Shown: one piece after another, positions 1-6,223 of the stretch
Numbering within the stretch: the first letter of the stretch is position 1
Layout: the number at the start of each line of letters is the position of its first letter
Assembly (NCBI GenBank): GCA_029565375.1
Contig: JAKQOF010000124.1
Span: forward strand, 1 to 18,948
Origin: a bacterium
GTDB lineage: Bacteria; Patescibacteriota; Saccharimonadia; Saccharimonadales; Saccharimonadaceae
Direction: 5' to 3'
Length of the DNA stretch: 18,948 nt
The notes under the pieces: generated by a model
The model's database searches: none
Told to the model about the DNA's origin: nothing
What the model saw: the letters and a program-made list of their open reading frames with translations, nothing else
Position numbers and translations under genes: made by a program

Positions 1-24
1 GACAGCGCTTTTTATCTGTTAGGT

Positions 25-513
25 TTGAACAAGTCATCACAACAACAGGTCGAACTATCAGACGTTGTTATAAATAATGATGCTAAAAAGTCAACGAATC
101 TTCGTGTTACTATTTATTCTGATGGCGGTTCGCGTGGCAATCCAGGACCGTCTGCAGCGGCGTTTGTGATGCTAGACGCGCACCACCATGTGATTGGTCA
201 GGGTGGAACATACTTGGGCATCACGACAAATAACCAGGCCGAGTATCACGGCGTCAGACTGGGACTTGAGAAGGCGGTTGAAATGGGCATCGAGTCTGTC
301 GAGCTGCGCATCGATAGTATGCTTGTCGTGAATCAACTGAAGGGTGCCTATAAAATCAAAAACCGTGAACTATGGCCGATTAATGAACGCATTACAGAAT
401 TGATCCCGCACTTTCACTCGGTTAGGTTTGTCCATGTGCCCAGAGAACTCAACCAAATGGCAGATTCACTGGTTAACAAGTTCTTGGATGAGCACAAAAC
501 CGAAACGGTATAA
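25..513 (+). CDS. Ribonuclease HI family protein
   Basis: This gene encodes an RNase H-fold nuclease expected to cut the RNA strand of RNA-DNA hybrids such as R-loops and primers. The core runs from about residue 28 to 155. The four acidic metal-binding residues are visible: D33 in SDGGSRGNPG, E73 in TNNQAEY, D97 in LRIDSMLVV and D147 near the end. The SDGGxRGNPGP opening and short core resemble the archaeal/Bacillus-type RNase HI rather than E. coli RnhA. The TTG start at 25 is uncertain. The frame stays open to the window edge with no stop, no good ribosome-binding site precedes the TTG, and residues 1-26 look like a non-conserved extension. The true start may lie upstream of the window. 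It ends just before the rnpB promoter. The family is secure; the start is not. Confidence 0.9.
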   Translation: MNKSSQQQVELSDVVINNDAKKSTNLRVTIYSDGGSRGNPGPSAAAFVMLDAHHHVIGQGGTYLGITTNNQAEYHGVRLGLEKAVEMGIESVELRIDSMLVVNQLKGAYKIKNRELWPINERITELIPHFHSVRFVHVPRELNQMADSLVNKFLDEHKTETV

Positions 514-518
514 AGTTT

Positions 519-527
519 TGCTATACT
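519..527 (+). promoter_or_regulatory. Extended -10 promoter of rnpB
   Basis: TATACT at 522-527 is preceded by TG at 519-520, giving an extended -10 element. Transcription would start about 7 bases later, at the 5' end of the RNase P RNA P1 stem (534). No convincing -35 box is visible, which is usual for extended -10 promoters. Confidence 0.65.
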
Positions 528-532
528 GTTAT

Positions 533-870
533 GAGGCAGTTCATTAGATGATCGCCCGCGTCTTCGGACGCTGGAGGAAAGTCCGGGCAGCGTAGGGCAG
601 TGGCAGTCGCTAACGGCGACCGGGGGTGACCCTAGGGAAAGTGCCACAGAAACGAAACTACCCCTTCGGGGGCAAAGGTGAAACGAGTGAGGTAAGAGCT
701 CACAGCATTCCATGGCGACATGGCGTGGAGGTAAACCCTGCTAGCTGCAAGGAGGTTTGCATTAAAGGGCTACTCGTCCGCAGACCGATATCCGCTTGAT
801 CAAGTAGGCAACTGCTTGGCTAGATAGATGATCATCCTCGACAGAACCCGGCTTATCGATGAACTGCCTA
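533..870 (+). ncRNA. rnpB: RNase P RNA (type A)
   Basis: This is the catalytic RNA that matures tRNA 5' ends. The conserved P4-region halves are present: GAGGAAAGTCCGGGC at 574-588 and ACAGAACCCGGCTTAT at 841-856. The P1 helix is perfect over 11 bp (534-544 with 859-869) and defines both ends. The GGAGGTAAACCC segment near 726-737 matches the loop that binds the tRNA CCA end. The length, about 337 nt, is normal for a type A RNA. It has its own extended -10 promoter and a hairpin terminator directly after P1. The minus-strand open frame across this region is a shadow. Confidence 0.96.
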
Positions 871-873
871 TAT

Positions 874-901
874 AAAACAACACCCCGAAAGGTGTTGTTT
901 T
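874..901. terminator. Bidirectional intrinsic terminator, rnpB / rplT
   Basis: An 11-bp perfect hairpin (874-884 with 891-901, loop CCGAAA) has an A run on its left and a T run on its right. Each strand therefore ends the stem in U residues. It sits 4 bases after the rnpB P1 stem and about 24 bases after the rplT stop codon on the minus strand, so it can end both convergent transcripts. Confidence 0.85.
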
Positions 902-924
902 ATGTTATAGGAGTAATATGTCGT

Positions 925-1272
925 CTAGATGACTTTTGTTGCTTTAACAACTGCAGCGAACGCTTTAGGCTCGGTGACTGCAAGCTCTGACAATACTTTG
1001 CGATCTAGATCGATGTTTGTTGTCTTGAGTCCTGCGATAAGCTTACCGTAGGTTGTACCTAGCTCGCGTGCTGCGGCATTGATACGTGTTATCCAAAGAC
1101 CACGCAAGTCGCGCTTTTTGTTGCGACGATCTCGGTATGCATAGCGAAGTGCCTTAATGACACCTTGCTTTGCAAGACGGAATGACCTGGTGCGGTCATG
1201 CTGCATGCCTTTAGCAAGTTTTAGTATCTTTTTGTGCTTTGCACGTGCTGTAACGCCTCTTTTAACTCGCAT
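925..1272 (-). CDS. rplT: 50S ribosomal protein L20
   Basis: L20 is an early-assembly protein of the large ribosomal subunit. The 115-residue length is standard. The family pattern is clear: the basic N-terminus MRVKRGVTARAKHKKILKLA, then YAYRDRRNKKR and LWITRINAAAR. It is the third gene of an infC-rpmI-rplT operon. Its ATG is preceded by AGGA, just upstream of the rpmI stop, and the gap to rpmI is only 3 bases, so coupled translation is likely. In E. coli and Bacillus this operon is autoregulated through L20 or a leader; I see no matching leader structure here beyond the short infC 5' region. The gene ends in TAG, followed by the shared terminator. Confidence 0.98.
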   Translation of the reverse strand: MRVKRGVTARAKHKKILKLAKGMQHDRTRSFRLAKQGVIKALRYAYRDRRNKKRDLRGLWITRINAAARELGTTYGKLIAGLKTTNIDLDRKVLSELAVTEPKAFAAVVKATKVI

Positions 1273-1275
1273 AAT

Positions 1276-1470
1276 TTAGATTCCTAACGCTCGACGAACG
1301 TTCTTAGCCATTGCGCCAGTTACCTGGGCAGGGGTGTTAATATTACGTTTTCGGCTTTTGCTCTTACCTGCAAGCAAGTGAGCGCCAAAAGCACGGCGAC
1401 GAATCAACTTACCAGTACTGGTAAGCTTGATACGCTTCGCTGTTCCTTTGTGGGTCTTTAGTTTTGGCAT
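1276..1470 (-). CDS. rpmI: 50S ribosomal protein L35
   Basis: L35 is a small basic protein of the large subunit. The 64-residue length and the opening MPKLKTHKGTAKRIKLTSTGK are typical, as is the run RRRAFGAHLLAGKS. The start codon overlaps the infC stop by one base (TAATG at 1472-1468), with a GGAG ribosome-binding site at 1480-1477 inside the end of infC. This indicates translational coupling within the infC-rpmI-rplT operon. Confidence 0.98.
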   Translation of the reverse strand: MPKLKTHKGTAKRIKLTSTGKLIRRRAFGAHLLAGKSKSRKRNINTPAQVTGAMAKNVRRALGI

Positions 1471-1976
1471 TATTTACTCCTTATAACTATGCTCAGATTG
1501 CGACCAGCCATCTGAGGCTTTTGCTCTAACGTAGCGTCTTCATCCAGAAGCGCAACAATTCGGTCCATCATCACAAAACCTAGTTCTTGATGAGCCATTT
1601 CACGTCCGCGAAAAACAACCAAGATTTTTACTTTATGACCTTCAGACAGAAACTCGCGTATCTTTCGAAGTTTTATATCCAGGTCATTTGCACCAATCTT
1701 GAGACCCATGCGCATCTGTTTGAGCTCTGCGGTCTTTGAGTTTTTGCGGCTCTTCTGTAGTTCTTTCATCTTTTGGTACTGGTATTTACCCCAGTCGATA
1801 ACTTTTACTACAGGTGGCTCTGCATTAGGTGAGATTTCAACGAGATCAACTCCGGCTTCTTCGGCGATCTTTAGTGCTTCGGCGCGACTGAGGATACCAA
1901 GTTGGTCTCCATCAGGTCCAATAACACGTAATTGTTCTGCGCGAATTGCCTCATTGATACGAATTGATGTACTGAT
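1470..1976 (-). CDS. infC: Translation initiation factor IF-3 (ATC start)
   Basis: IF-3 binds the 30S subunit and checks the start codon and initiator tRNA. Reading upstream of the first ATG (1769) gives the whole N-terminal domain in frame: RINEAIRAEQLRVIGPDG, then VDLVEISPNAEPPVVKVIDW. The C-terminal domain includes EGHKVKILVVFRGREMAHQ. No ATG, GTG or TTG occurs between the in-frame TAG at 2000-1998 and the ATG at 1769, so a start at 1769 would delete the N-domain. An ATC at 1976 sits 6 bases after AGGAG and gives 168 residues, close to the usual 170-180. IF-3 genes in many bacteria use AUU, AUC or AUA starts so that IF-3 represses its own translation. The rare start is inferred from frame, length and spacing. 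Confidence 0.93.
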   Translation of the reverse strand: MSTSIRINEAIRAEQLRVIGPDGDQLGILSRAEALKIAEEAGVDLVEISPNAEPPVVKVIDWGKYQYQKMKELQKSRKNSKTAELKQMRMGLKIGANDLDIKLRKIREFLSEGHKVKILVVFRGREMAHQELGFVMMDRIVALLDEDATLEQKPQMAGRNLSIVIRSK

Positions 1977-2025
1977 CGTTGTCTCCTTTTGAGTGTGCTA
2001 ACGTCTGAGCGTTTACTCGCTAGCT

Positions 2026-2054
2026 ATTCTACCAGATACCGACCTCTAATTCAA
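2026..2054 (-). promoter_or_regulatory. Promoter of infC-rpmI-rplT
   Basis: On the minus strand TTGAAT (2054-2049) and TAGAAT (2031-2026) are separated by exactly 17 bases, with TGG just before the -10. Transcription would start near 2019, giving an mRNA leader of about 43 nt. The promoter lies directly after the comM stop codon, so infC can be expressed independently of comM. Confidence 0.75.
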
Positions 2055-2060
2055 GCACTA

Positions 2061-3566
2061 TTATGAGCGGTACTGTAATGCTTCGCTGATGTGCGCAACA
2101 GAAACAATTTTTTCACTTTCTAGGTCCGCAATCGTCCGTGCCACTTTCAGTACTTTAAAATAACTGCGGACACTGAGCGCCAGGCGGTCTGCTGCTTGAG
2201 TTAGTAATTTTTTTGCTTCTGGAGTGAGTGGGGCATAGAGGCGGATATCCTTACTTGTAATATTTGCGTTGTATTTTAAGCTACTATCGTATCTGTTATA
2301 TTGTATTGATACGGCATTTTTTATATGTTTTATTGCATCTAAGTGTTGTTGATTATTCATCGTATCGATATTCAGCAGCGTTTCATTCGCAACACGAGAT
2401 ACATGCACAACGAGATCGATACGGTCGAGCAGGGGTCCGGATAGACGTTTTTGATATGCTGCAATCTGGTTGCTCGTACATGTACACTCCTTTGTTTTGT
2501 CTCCATAGTATCCGCAAGGGCATGGGTTCATTGTTGCTACAAGCATGAAGTCAGCTGGATACGTGACGTGGCCATTGGCACGACTGACGGCTATTTTTTT
2601 ATCTTCAAGCGGCTGTCGTAATGCTTCCAGGGTCGAGCGAGGATACTCTGGCAGTTCATCAAGGAACAACACACCGAGGTGCGCTAGGCTTATCTCACCT
2701 GGTTTTGGACGATTTCCGCCACCTATGAGGGCGATGCGACTGGCAGTATGATGCGGAGAACGAAACGGCCGTTTCTTGATGATTTCTCCATCTGCTTCTC
2801 CTGCGAGGCTATGGAGCTTCGTTGTCGCAACCTGTTCGTCCTTATTAAGCTCAGGAAGGAGGTTTAATAGCGCTTTTGCAAGCATCGTCTTGCCCGCACC
2901 AGGAGATCCTGTGAGTAAGATGTTATGGTGTCCTGCGGCGGCAATAATCAACGCTCGTTTTGCTTGCTCTTGGCCGTAGACATCATCGATGATTGGTGAT
3001 TCAAATTCCGTTTGCTGTAGGGCAGACGGTGACGAGGTATAAAGGCTCAGTATAACCTCACCTTTCAGGTGGAGAAAAAGTTCTTTTATAGATCTGACTG
3101 GCAATATATCTATGCCATCTATCAAGCTAGCCTGCTCTGCATTGTCTGCAGGAATGCATATTTGCGTATAGCCGTTCTTTTTTGCTGTCTCAGCAATGTT
3201 AATAACGCCTTTGATTGGCCGTATGCTACCATCAAGCGCCAGTTCGCCAGCAAAGATGATGTGATCTAACTCCTTCTGTTTTAGCTGGCCACTACTACAA
3301 AGGATAGCTAGGCTGATAGGGAGGTCATAGTGCGCGCCGTCTTTTGGGAGTTCGGCAGGGGCGAGGTTGATAGTGATGCGTTTTTTAGGAAATTCCAAAA
3401 AGGAATTAGTAATTGCACTTCTTACGCGTTCTTTTGCCTCATCGATAGCCTTGTTACCCAGGCCGACAATCTGAAACGAAGGGAGGTTATTCGCCATATC
3501 ACTCTCAACCTCAATAAGTGAACCTTCAAAGCCAATTGGTGCAACTGTGATAACCCGAGCAACCAT
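2061..3566 (-). CDS. comM: ComM / YifB family Mg-chelatase-like AAA+ ATPase
   Basis: ComM is a hexameric helicase that drives branch migration when transforming DNA is integrated, as shown in other naturally competent bacteria. The 501-residue length is normal. Residues 1-165 form the ChlI-like N-domain (IGFEGSLIEVESDMANNLPS, GLGNKAIDEAKERVRSAI). Walker A is GSPGAGKT at 220-227 and Walker B is VLFLDE with D303/E304. A Cys cluster follows (C349, C351, C361, C363), then GPLLDRID with R382 as the likely arginine finger. A C-terminal Mg-chelatase lid domain ends the protein. The ATG at 3566 lacks a clear ribosome-binding site, but a TAATAT lies 5 bases upstream on that strand, so the mRNA may be leaderless. 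The gene diverges from ssrA. It suggests DNA uptake and recombination in this organism. Confidence 0.95.
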   Translation of the reverse strand: MVARVITVAPIGFEGSLIEVESDMANNLPSFQIVGLGNKAIDEAKERVRSAITNSFLEFPKKRITINLAPAELPKDGAHYDLPISLAILCSSGQLKQKELDHIIFAGELALDGSIRPIKGVINIAETAKKNGYTQICIPADNAEQASLIDGIDILPVRSIKELFLHLKGEVILSLYTSSPSALQQTEFESPIIDDVYGQEQAKRALIIAAAGHHNILLTGSPGAGKTMLAKALLNLLPELNKDEQVATTKLHSLAGEADGEIIKKRPFRSPHHTASRIALIGGGNRPKPGEISLAHLGVLFLDELPEYPRSTLEALRQPLEDKKIAVSRANGHVTYPADFMLVATMNPCPCGYYGDKTKECTCTSNQIAAYQKRLSGPLLDRIDLVVHVSRVANETLLNIDTMNNQQHLDAIKHIKNAVSIQYNRYDSSLKYNANITSKDIRLYAPLTPEAKKLLTQAADRLALSVRSYFKVLKVARTIADLESEKIVSVAHISEALQYRS

Positions 3567-3609
3567 AAGTGATATTAGTTAATCATGACTGGTATTAATC
3601 TGTAAATAG

Positions 3610-3618
3610 TGGTATAAT
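3610..3618 (+). promoter_or_regulatory. Extended -10 promoter of ssrA
   Basis: A perfect TATAAT at 3613-3618 is preceded by TG at 3610-3611. The start would be near 3625, about 8 bases before the mature tmRNA 5' end at 3633, which fits 5' trimming by RNase P. No good -35 box is seen at the right spacing. Confidence 0.7.
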
Positions 3619-3632
3619 CAATCTGTTACGTT

Positions 3633-4047
3633 GGGGCTGACTTTAGCTTTCGACGGAAGGATTTTAACAGATTATTTTGCAAGTCGACCGCAGGCGTAAC
3701 CTGTATAATTTAATTGCAACATTTACTGCAAAAGCAAAGAACTTTGTATCTGAGTTAGCTGCTAGCTTCGCTAGTGCTTTCCAGGCACCTGTTCTTGCAA
3801 CAGCTCGTATCTAATATGAGCCACGCTATCACCCAGACGACATAGAGGTGGTAGGGTGTTATAAAGTATGTCGCTACCAATAGGGTGGGCAGCAACGCCC
3901 TTGAGGGAATATATATTGCGTGACGATCATAGTATGCACGTCTGTCTATGAGCTTTTGATCGTCGTTAATCGATGTGACAGACTATACTTGTAGACAAAT
4001 AATCAGTTACCTTTCGGACCCGGGGGCAGTGCCCGGCAGCTCCACCA
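3633..4047 (+). ncRNA. ssrA: tmRNA
   Basis: tmRNA rescues stalled ribosomes and tags the unfinished peptide. The 5' end GGGGCTGACTTTAGCTTTCG pairs over 7 bp with CAGCTCC (4037-4043) to form the tRNA-like acceptor stem, followed by A and an encoded CCA. It is a one-piece form of about 415 nt. The most likely tag frame starts at GCA 3716 and ends at TAA 3812. It gives a 32-residue peptide beginning ATFTAKAKNF and ending APVLATARI, without the usual LAA-type end. The T-arm stem CCGGG/CCCGG (4020-4024, 4032-4036) encloses the 7-base loop GGCAGTG instead of the usual TTCRANY. The gene assignment is firm; the exact resume codon is inferred, with GCA 3728 and 3734 possible in the same frame. Confidence 0.95.
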
Positions 4048-4057
4048 ATATCATGTC

Positions 4058-4086
4058 AAAATACTCGCCAACTGGCGGGTATTTTT
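4058..4086 (+). terminator. Intrinsic terminator of ssrA
   Basis: A 12-bp stem (4058-4069 with 4074-4085, one T-G pair, loop AACT) ends in a T run. It lies 10 bases after the tmRNA CCA end. Confidence 0.88.
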
Positions 4087-4114
4087 GCTTAATAACATAG
4101 ACCTATTGCAAAAT

Positions 4115-4145
4115 AAAACAACCGCCTGCGAGGAACGGTTGTTTT
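4115..4145 (+). terminator. Second hairpin terminator after ssrA
   Basis: A perfect 10-bp stem (4115-4124 with 4136-4145), flanked by AAAA on the left and TTTT on the right, lies 30 bases after the first terminator. Because of its symmetry it could stop transcription from either direction and so insulates ssrA from the non-coding region to its right. Confidence 0.7.
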
Positions 4146-4547
4146 AATGTGGAGTTTTTGAAGTGGCTGTTTATTTTTGGCCTCTGCATAAGTTTTTTAT
4201 TCAGAAGCTACCCCTATAATATTCTCTCAAAGCGCTTGTGTCAATGATAATTATGAAAAATGTTTCGTAAAAAATACTACGTGTGGATAAGCGCATGTCG
4301 GTCATCTGTTAACGTACAAATTGGCGGTTCGAGGCTTTACCTAGCTCAAGACGCAGATTGTGCATGAACCAGAAAATGCGGACAGGTATGCACATATAGC
4401 AAATTGGAAGGACGATAGGGCGGCATAAGCGCAAGCAGACTTCATTTTAGGGGCTAGGGTTTCTTGCTAGGGCTGGTATGTACATATGACTATGGAGGGC
4501 ACAGAGGGACGAACAGTCGGGCTAAAATACATAAAGGACATTGATTG

Positions 4548-4681
4548 TTGATGATCGTTCATCAATCGACATAGCACAGCACTAATACGATATTGAGTAT
4601 TGGTAAACGGAATCCCGGCACTTTTTTGCTGACCAGCAAAAAAAAGTTTGTTCGGAGACTTTAGTCTAAACGTAACAAACT
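4548..4681. repeat. Cluster of four consecutive hairpins
   Basis: Four stem-loops follow each other. The first is TTGATGA/TCATCAA with loop TCGT (4548-4565). The second is CTAATAC/GTATTGG (4582-4603). The third is ACTTTTTTGCT/AGCAAAAAAAAGT with loop GACC (4620-4647). The fourth is AGTTTGTT/AACAAACT (4645-4681), which encloses an inner AGAC-TTTA-GTCT hairpin. The third has T before and A after its core on both strands, so it is not a normal terminator. Confidence 0.6.
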
Positions 4682-5016
4682 ACGTGCAGTCACACCGAAT
4701 TGAATCGGCACAGGGATATCGCCAGGAAGCTGACGGACCGCGTTGTTGCTCAGGTATACCACAAATAATCGGTGAACATAGCGACTTTAATATACATATT
4801 AACAACGTTGTAAATAAATTAACGATAAAATATTTATCTCTGTTGAGAGAGAAGTCAGGTATGTAATAAGTGATATACACAACAGATTACATACAACAAT
4901 CTATTGACCGATGTAGATGCTTATGCTACTGTATAAACATGCTTTTACAAACACAAACATAAAGCAAAAACTACCTTTACAATTTGACGAATGATACTGA
5001 GTCCTTTGACGGATAT

Positions 5017-5091
5017 TCGGTAACGACACGAAGTATACATAATGACTTGTTATAGAGCCACGCACTTTTTACTTCTTGCTGGCGTTACCGA
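5017..5091. repeat. Nested inverted repeat, 9 bp plus inner 6 bp
   Basis: TCGGTAACG (5017-5025) and CGTTACCGA (5083-5091) are perfect complements. Inside them GAAGTA and TACTTC can also pair, giving a two-part stem separated by an asymmetric internal loop. This looks more like folded RNA than a protein-binding palindrome. Confidence 0.55.
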
Positions 5092-5128
5092 TGCTCCGCC
5101 AAATGGCGTGATGCACTACGAAGTACCA

Positions 5129-5179
5129 GTGTATCCGATTTTCTCTCTAAAAGGTGTTTAGTGAGAAAATCGGATACGC
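5129..5179. repeat. Long near-perfect hairpin
   Basis: GTATCCGATTTTCTC (5131-5145) and its exact complement (5163-5177) are continued inward by CTAAA/TTTAG after a single T-T mismatch, leaving a 5-base loop AGGTG. Two further pairs at the base, one a G-T wobble, are possible. No T run follows, so it is not an intrinsic terminator. Confidence 0.8.
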
Positions 5180-5347
5180 CGTGGAAACGTATCGTACTCA
5201 CACTATGCCCCCTTATGGGAGCAGGTCAGTACAAAAGCCTGCAGCGACAGGCTGTCTGCGGTTCACACGCTCAATTTTTTAATACTGTGGCGTTTGCTGC
5301 AACCCGGACATATAGGCTTGTCGCTCAGGTAAAATCTTGTCTCATTA

Positions 5348-5356
5348 TGGTATAGT
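5348..5356 (+). promoter_or_regulatory. Extended -10, predicted leaderless start
   Basis: TATAGT (5351-5356) is preceded by TG at 5348-5349. The next ATG is only 10 bases after the -10 box, so transcription would start within about 4 bases of the start codon. There is no ribosome-binding site. Confidence 0.55.
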
Positions 5357-5366
5357 TACCATAAGA

Positions 5367-5753
5367 ATGTTAGAAAAAATCGTCGCAATCACCACGATCA
5401 TAAGCCTCTGCTTATTGGCAGTATTGCTCACTGTAACAGCACCTACGACAGTAGGGCCGTTCGGTATCTTAATTGTGTTTATTCTTGGATATACGTCATC
5501 ACTTGGAGTGATGACGTATTTTTTATACGCAGTCAGTCGTATCGTTGCGCATTTGGGATCGGCGTTTACCGTTAAAAAACCGATCGCACCCCTTTCTTTT
5601 AAGAAAGCTTACTATTATTCAACAGTTATTGCTGCAGTACCGATAATGCTGATTGGCTTACAATCTGTAGGTTCAATTGGTCTATATGAGTTTGGTCTTG
5701 TGCTTCTTTTTGCTGTTATTGGCTGTGTGTATATTACGAAAAGAATTCGTTAA
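5367..5753 (+). CDS. Small multi-span membrane protein, unknown function
   Basis: I do not recognise this 128-residue protein. It is very hydrophobic, with about four membrane spans: residues 4-24, 29-58 (one long or two short), 80-104 and 107-124, then a short basic tail KRIR. A basic loop around residues 70-80 (VKKPIAPLSFKKAYY) sits between spans 2 and 3. I chose the ATG at 5367 over the TTG at 5337 because a TG-TATAGT extended -10 overlaps the longer N-terminus and would place the transcript start almost at the ATG. The next gene follows after 44 bases with its own similar promoter. It stands directly to the right of the long non-coding region. The coding call is good; the function is open. 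Confidence 0.8.
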   Translation: MLEKIVAITTIISLCLLAVLLTVTAPTTVGPFGILIVFILGYTSSLGVMTYFLYAVSRIVAHLGSAFTVKKPIAPLSFKKAYYYSTVIAAVPIMLIGLQSVGSIGLYEFGLVLLFAVIGCVYITKRIR

Positions 5754-5781
5754 ATATACTTACATAAGCACTATGCTACTA

Positions 5782-5790
5782 TGCTATAAT
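5782..5790 (+). promoter_or_regulatory. Extended -10, predicted leaderless start
   Basis: A perfect TATAAT (5785-5790) with TG at 5782-5783 lies 7 bases before the ATG at 5798. The expected transcript start falls on or within a base or two of the start codon. No ribosome-binding site is present. Confidence 0.7.
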
Positions 5791-5797
5791 TACAGAT

Positions 5798-6217
5798 ATG
5801 GAACCAGAGACCTCGACGCCTAAGTTCGGACCAGAACAAGCCCCTGTACAATACGGGCCGAACGTCGAGCGCGCTCCGCAACCAGATACTCCAGAGCGAG
5901 TGTTGGAGGCAGGTGCAGAGCGACACGAGCAGGTATCTGAGATGGCAGCGCGTGCATCAGACGCAAGCTCACTGACAACAGTCGCATTGCCGACACCTAT
6001 CGCGCAGGATGACGCGACTAACGATGATGTTAGCGGCCTTACTACACCTGTGACGGCAAACGATGACGACCTCATTGAAAAAGAATGGGTGGATCGTGCA
6101 AAGAAAATAGTTGCTGATACAAAAAGTGATCCGTACGGACAAGAGAAGGCGGTAAACCAACTCCAGAAGGAATATCTAAAGAAGCGCTACGGGAGGGAGC
6201 TGGGTGGGGCACAGTAG
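5798..6217 (+). CDS. Small acidic protein encoded before a VirD4-like ATPase
   Basis: This is a soluble 139-residue protein. Residues 1-90 are rich in Pro, Glu, Ala, Thr and Asp and probably disordered. Residues 92-136 (starting IEKEWVDRAKKIVADTKSDP) form a compact charged segment that looks like the conserved part. Similar short proteins beside this type of ATPase appear in other CPR genomes as I remember them, but I cannot confirm a family. There is no signal peptide or membrane span. The next gene begins 6 to 21 bases after its TAG stop, so the two are surely co-transcribed and probably act together, perhaps as an adaptor or regulator of the ATPase. That role is inference from position only. 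Confidence 0.85.
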   Translation: MEPETSTPKFGPEQAPVQYGPNVERAPQPDTPERVLEAGAERHEQVSEMAARASDASSLTTVALPTPIAQDDATNDDVSGLTTPVTANDDDLIEKEWVDRAKKIVADTKSDPYGQEKAVNQLQKEYLKKRYGRELGGAQ

Positions 6218-6223
6218 TCCTAC

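Larger units (their letters stand above)
4146..5350. other. Long non-coding region rich in inverted repeats
   Basis: No open frame here looks like a protein. The longest (about 65-72 codons at 4648-4880 on both strands) start at rare codons, lack ribosome-binding sites and have low-complexity translations. Instead the region holds many perfect short inverted repeats: 4359-4365/4388-4394 (7 bp), 4548-4554/4559-4565 (7 bp), 4582-4588/4597-4603 (7 bp with one G-T), 4620-4630/4635-4647 (T-run/A-run hairpin), 4645-4652/4674-4681 (8 bp), 4741-4747/4801-4807 (7 bp), 4859-4867/4886-4894 (9 bp), 5017-5025/5083-5091 (9 bp) and 5131-5145/5163-5177 (15 bp). A TATAAT at 4215-4220 has no good -35. It might be a structured RNA, a decayed element or regulatory DNA. 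Confidence 0.6.

Noticed and set aside
414..713. Minus-strand open frame over rnpB
   Set aside because: It overlaps the conserved RNase P RNA and has no coding signals.
4282..4290. TGTGGATAA, a perfect DnaA box, as a sign of a replication origin
   Set aside because: Only one perfect box is seen in the region; a second site (ATATACACA near 4873) is a mismatch. No dnaA or dnaN is present, so one box is not enough.
4321..4345. GGTTCGAGGC as a tRNA T-arm
   Set aside because: Flanking bases do not form a T stem and no acceptor or anticodon arm can be drawn.
4648..4880. Open frames of about 66-72 codons on both strands in the gene-free region
   Set aside because: Rare or weak starts, no ribosome-binding site, no recognisable motif, and they overlap the inverted repeats. 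The opposite-strand pair is typical of chance.
5161..5355. 64-codon open frame with GTG start
   Set aside because: It begins inside the loop and right arm of the long hairpin, lacks a ribosome-binding site and runs over the promoter of the membrane protein gene.
3633..5366. Genomic island integrated at the ssrA 3' end
   Set aside because: I found no second copy of the tmRNA 3' end to the right and no integrase gene.
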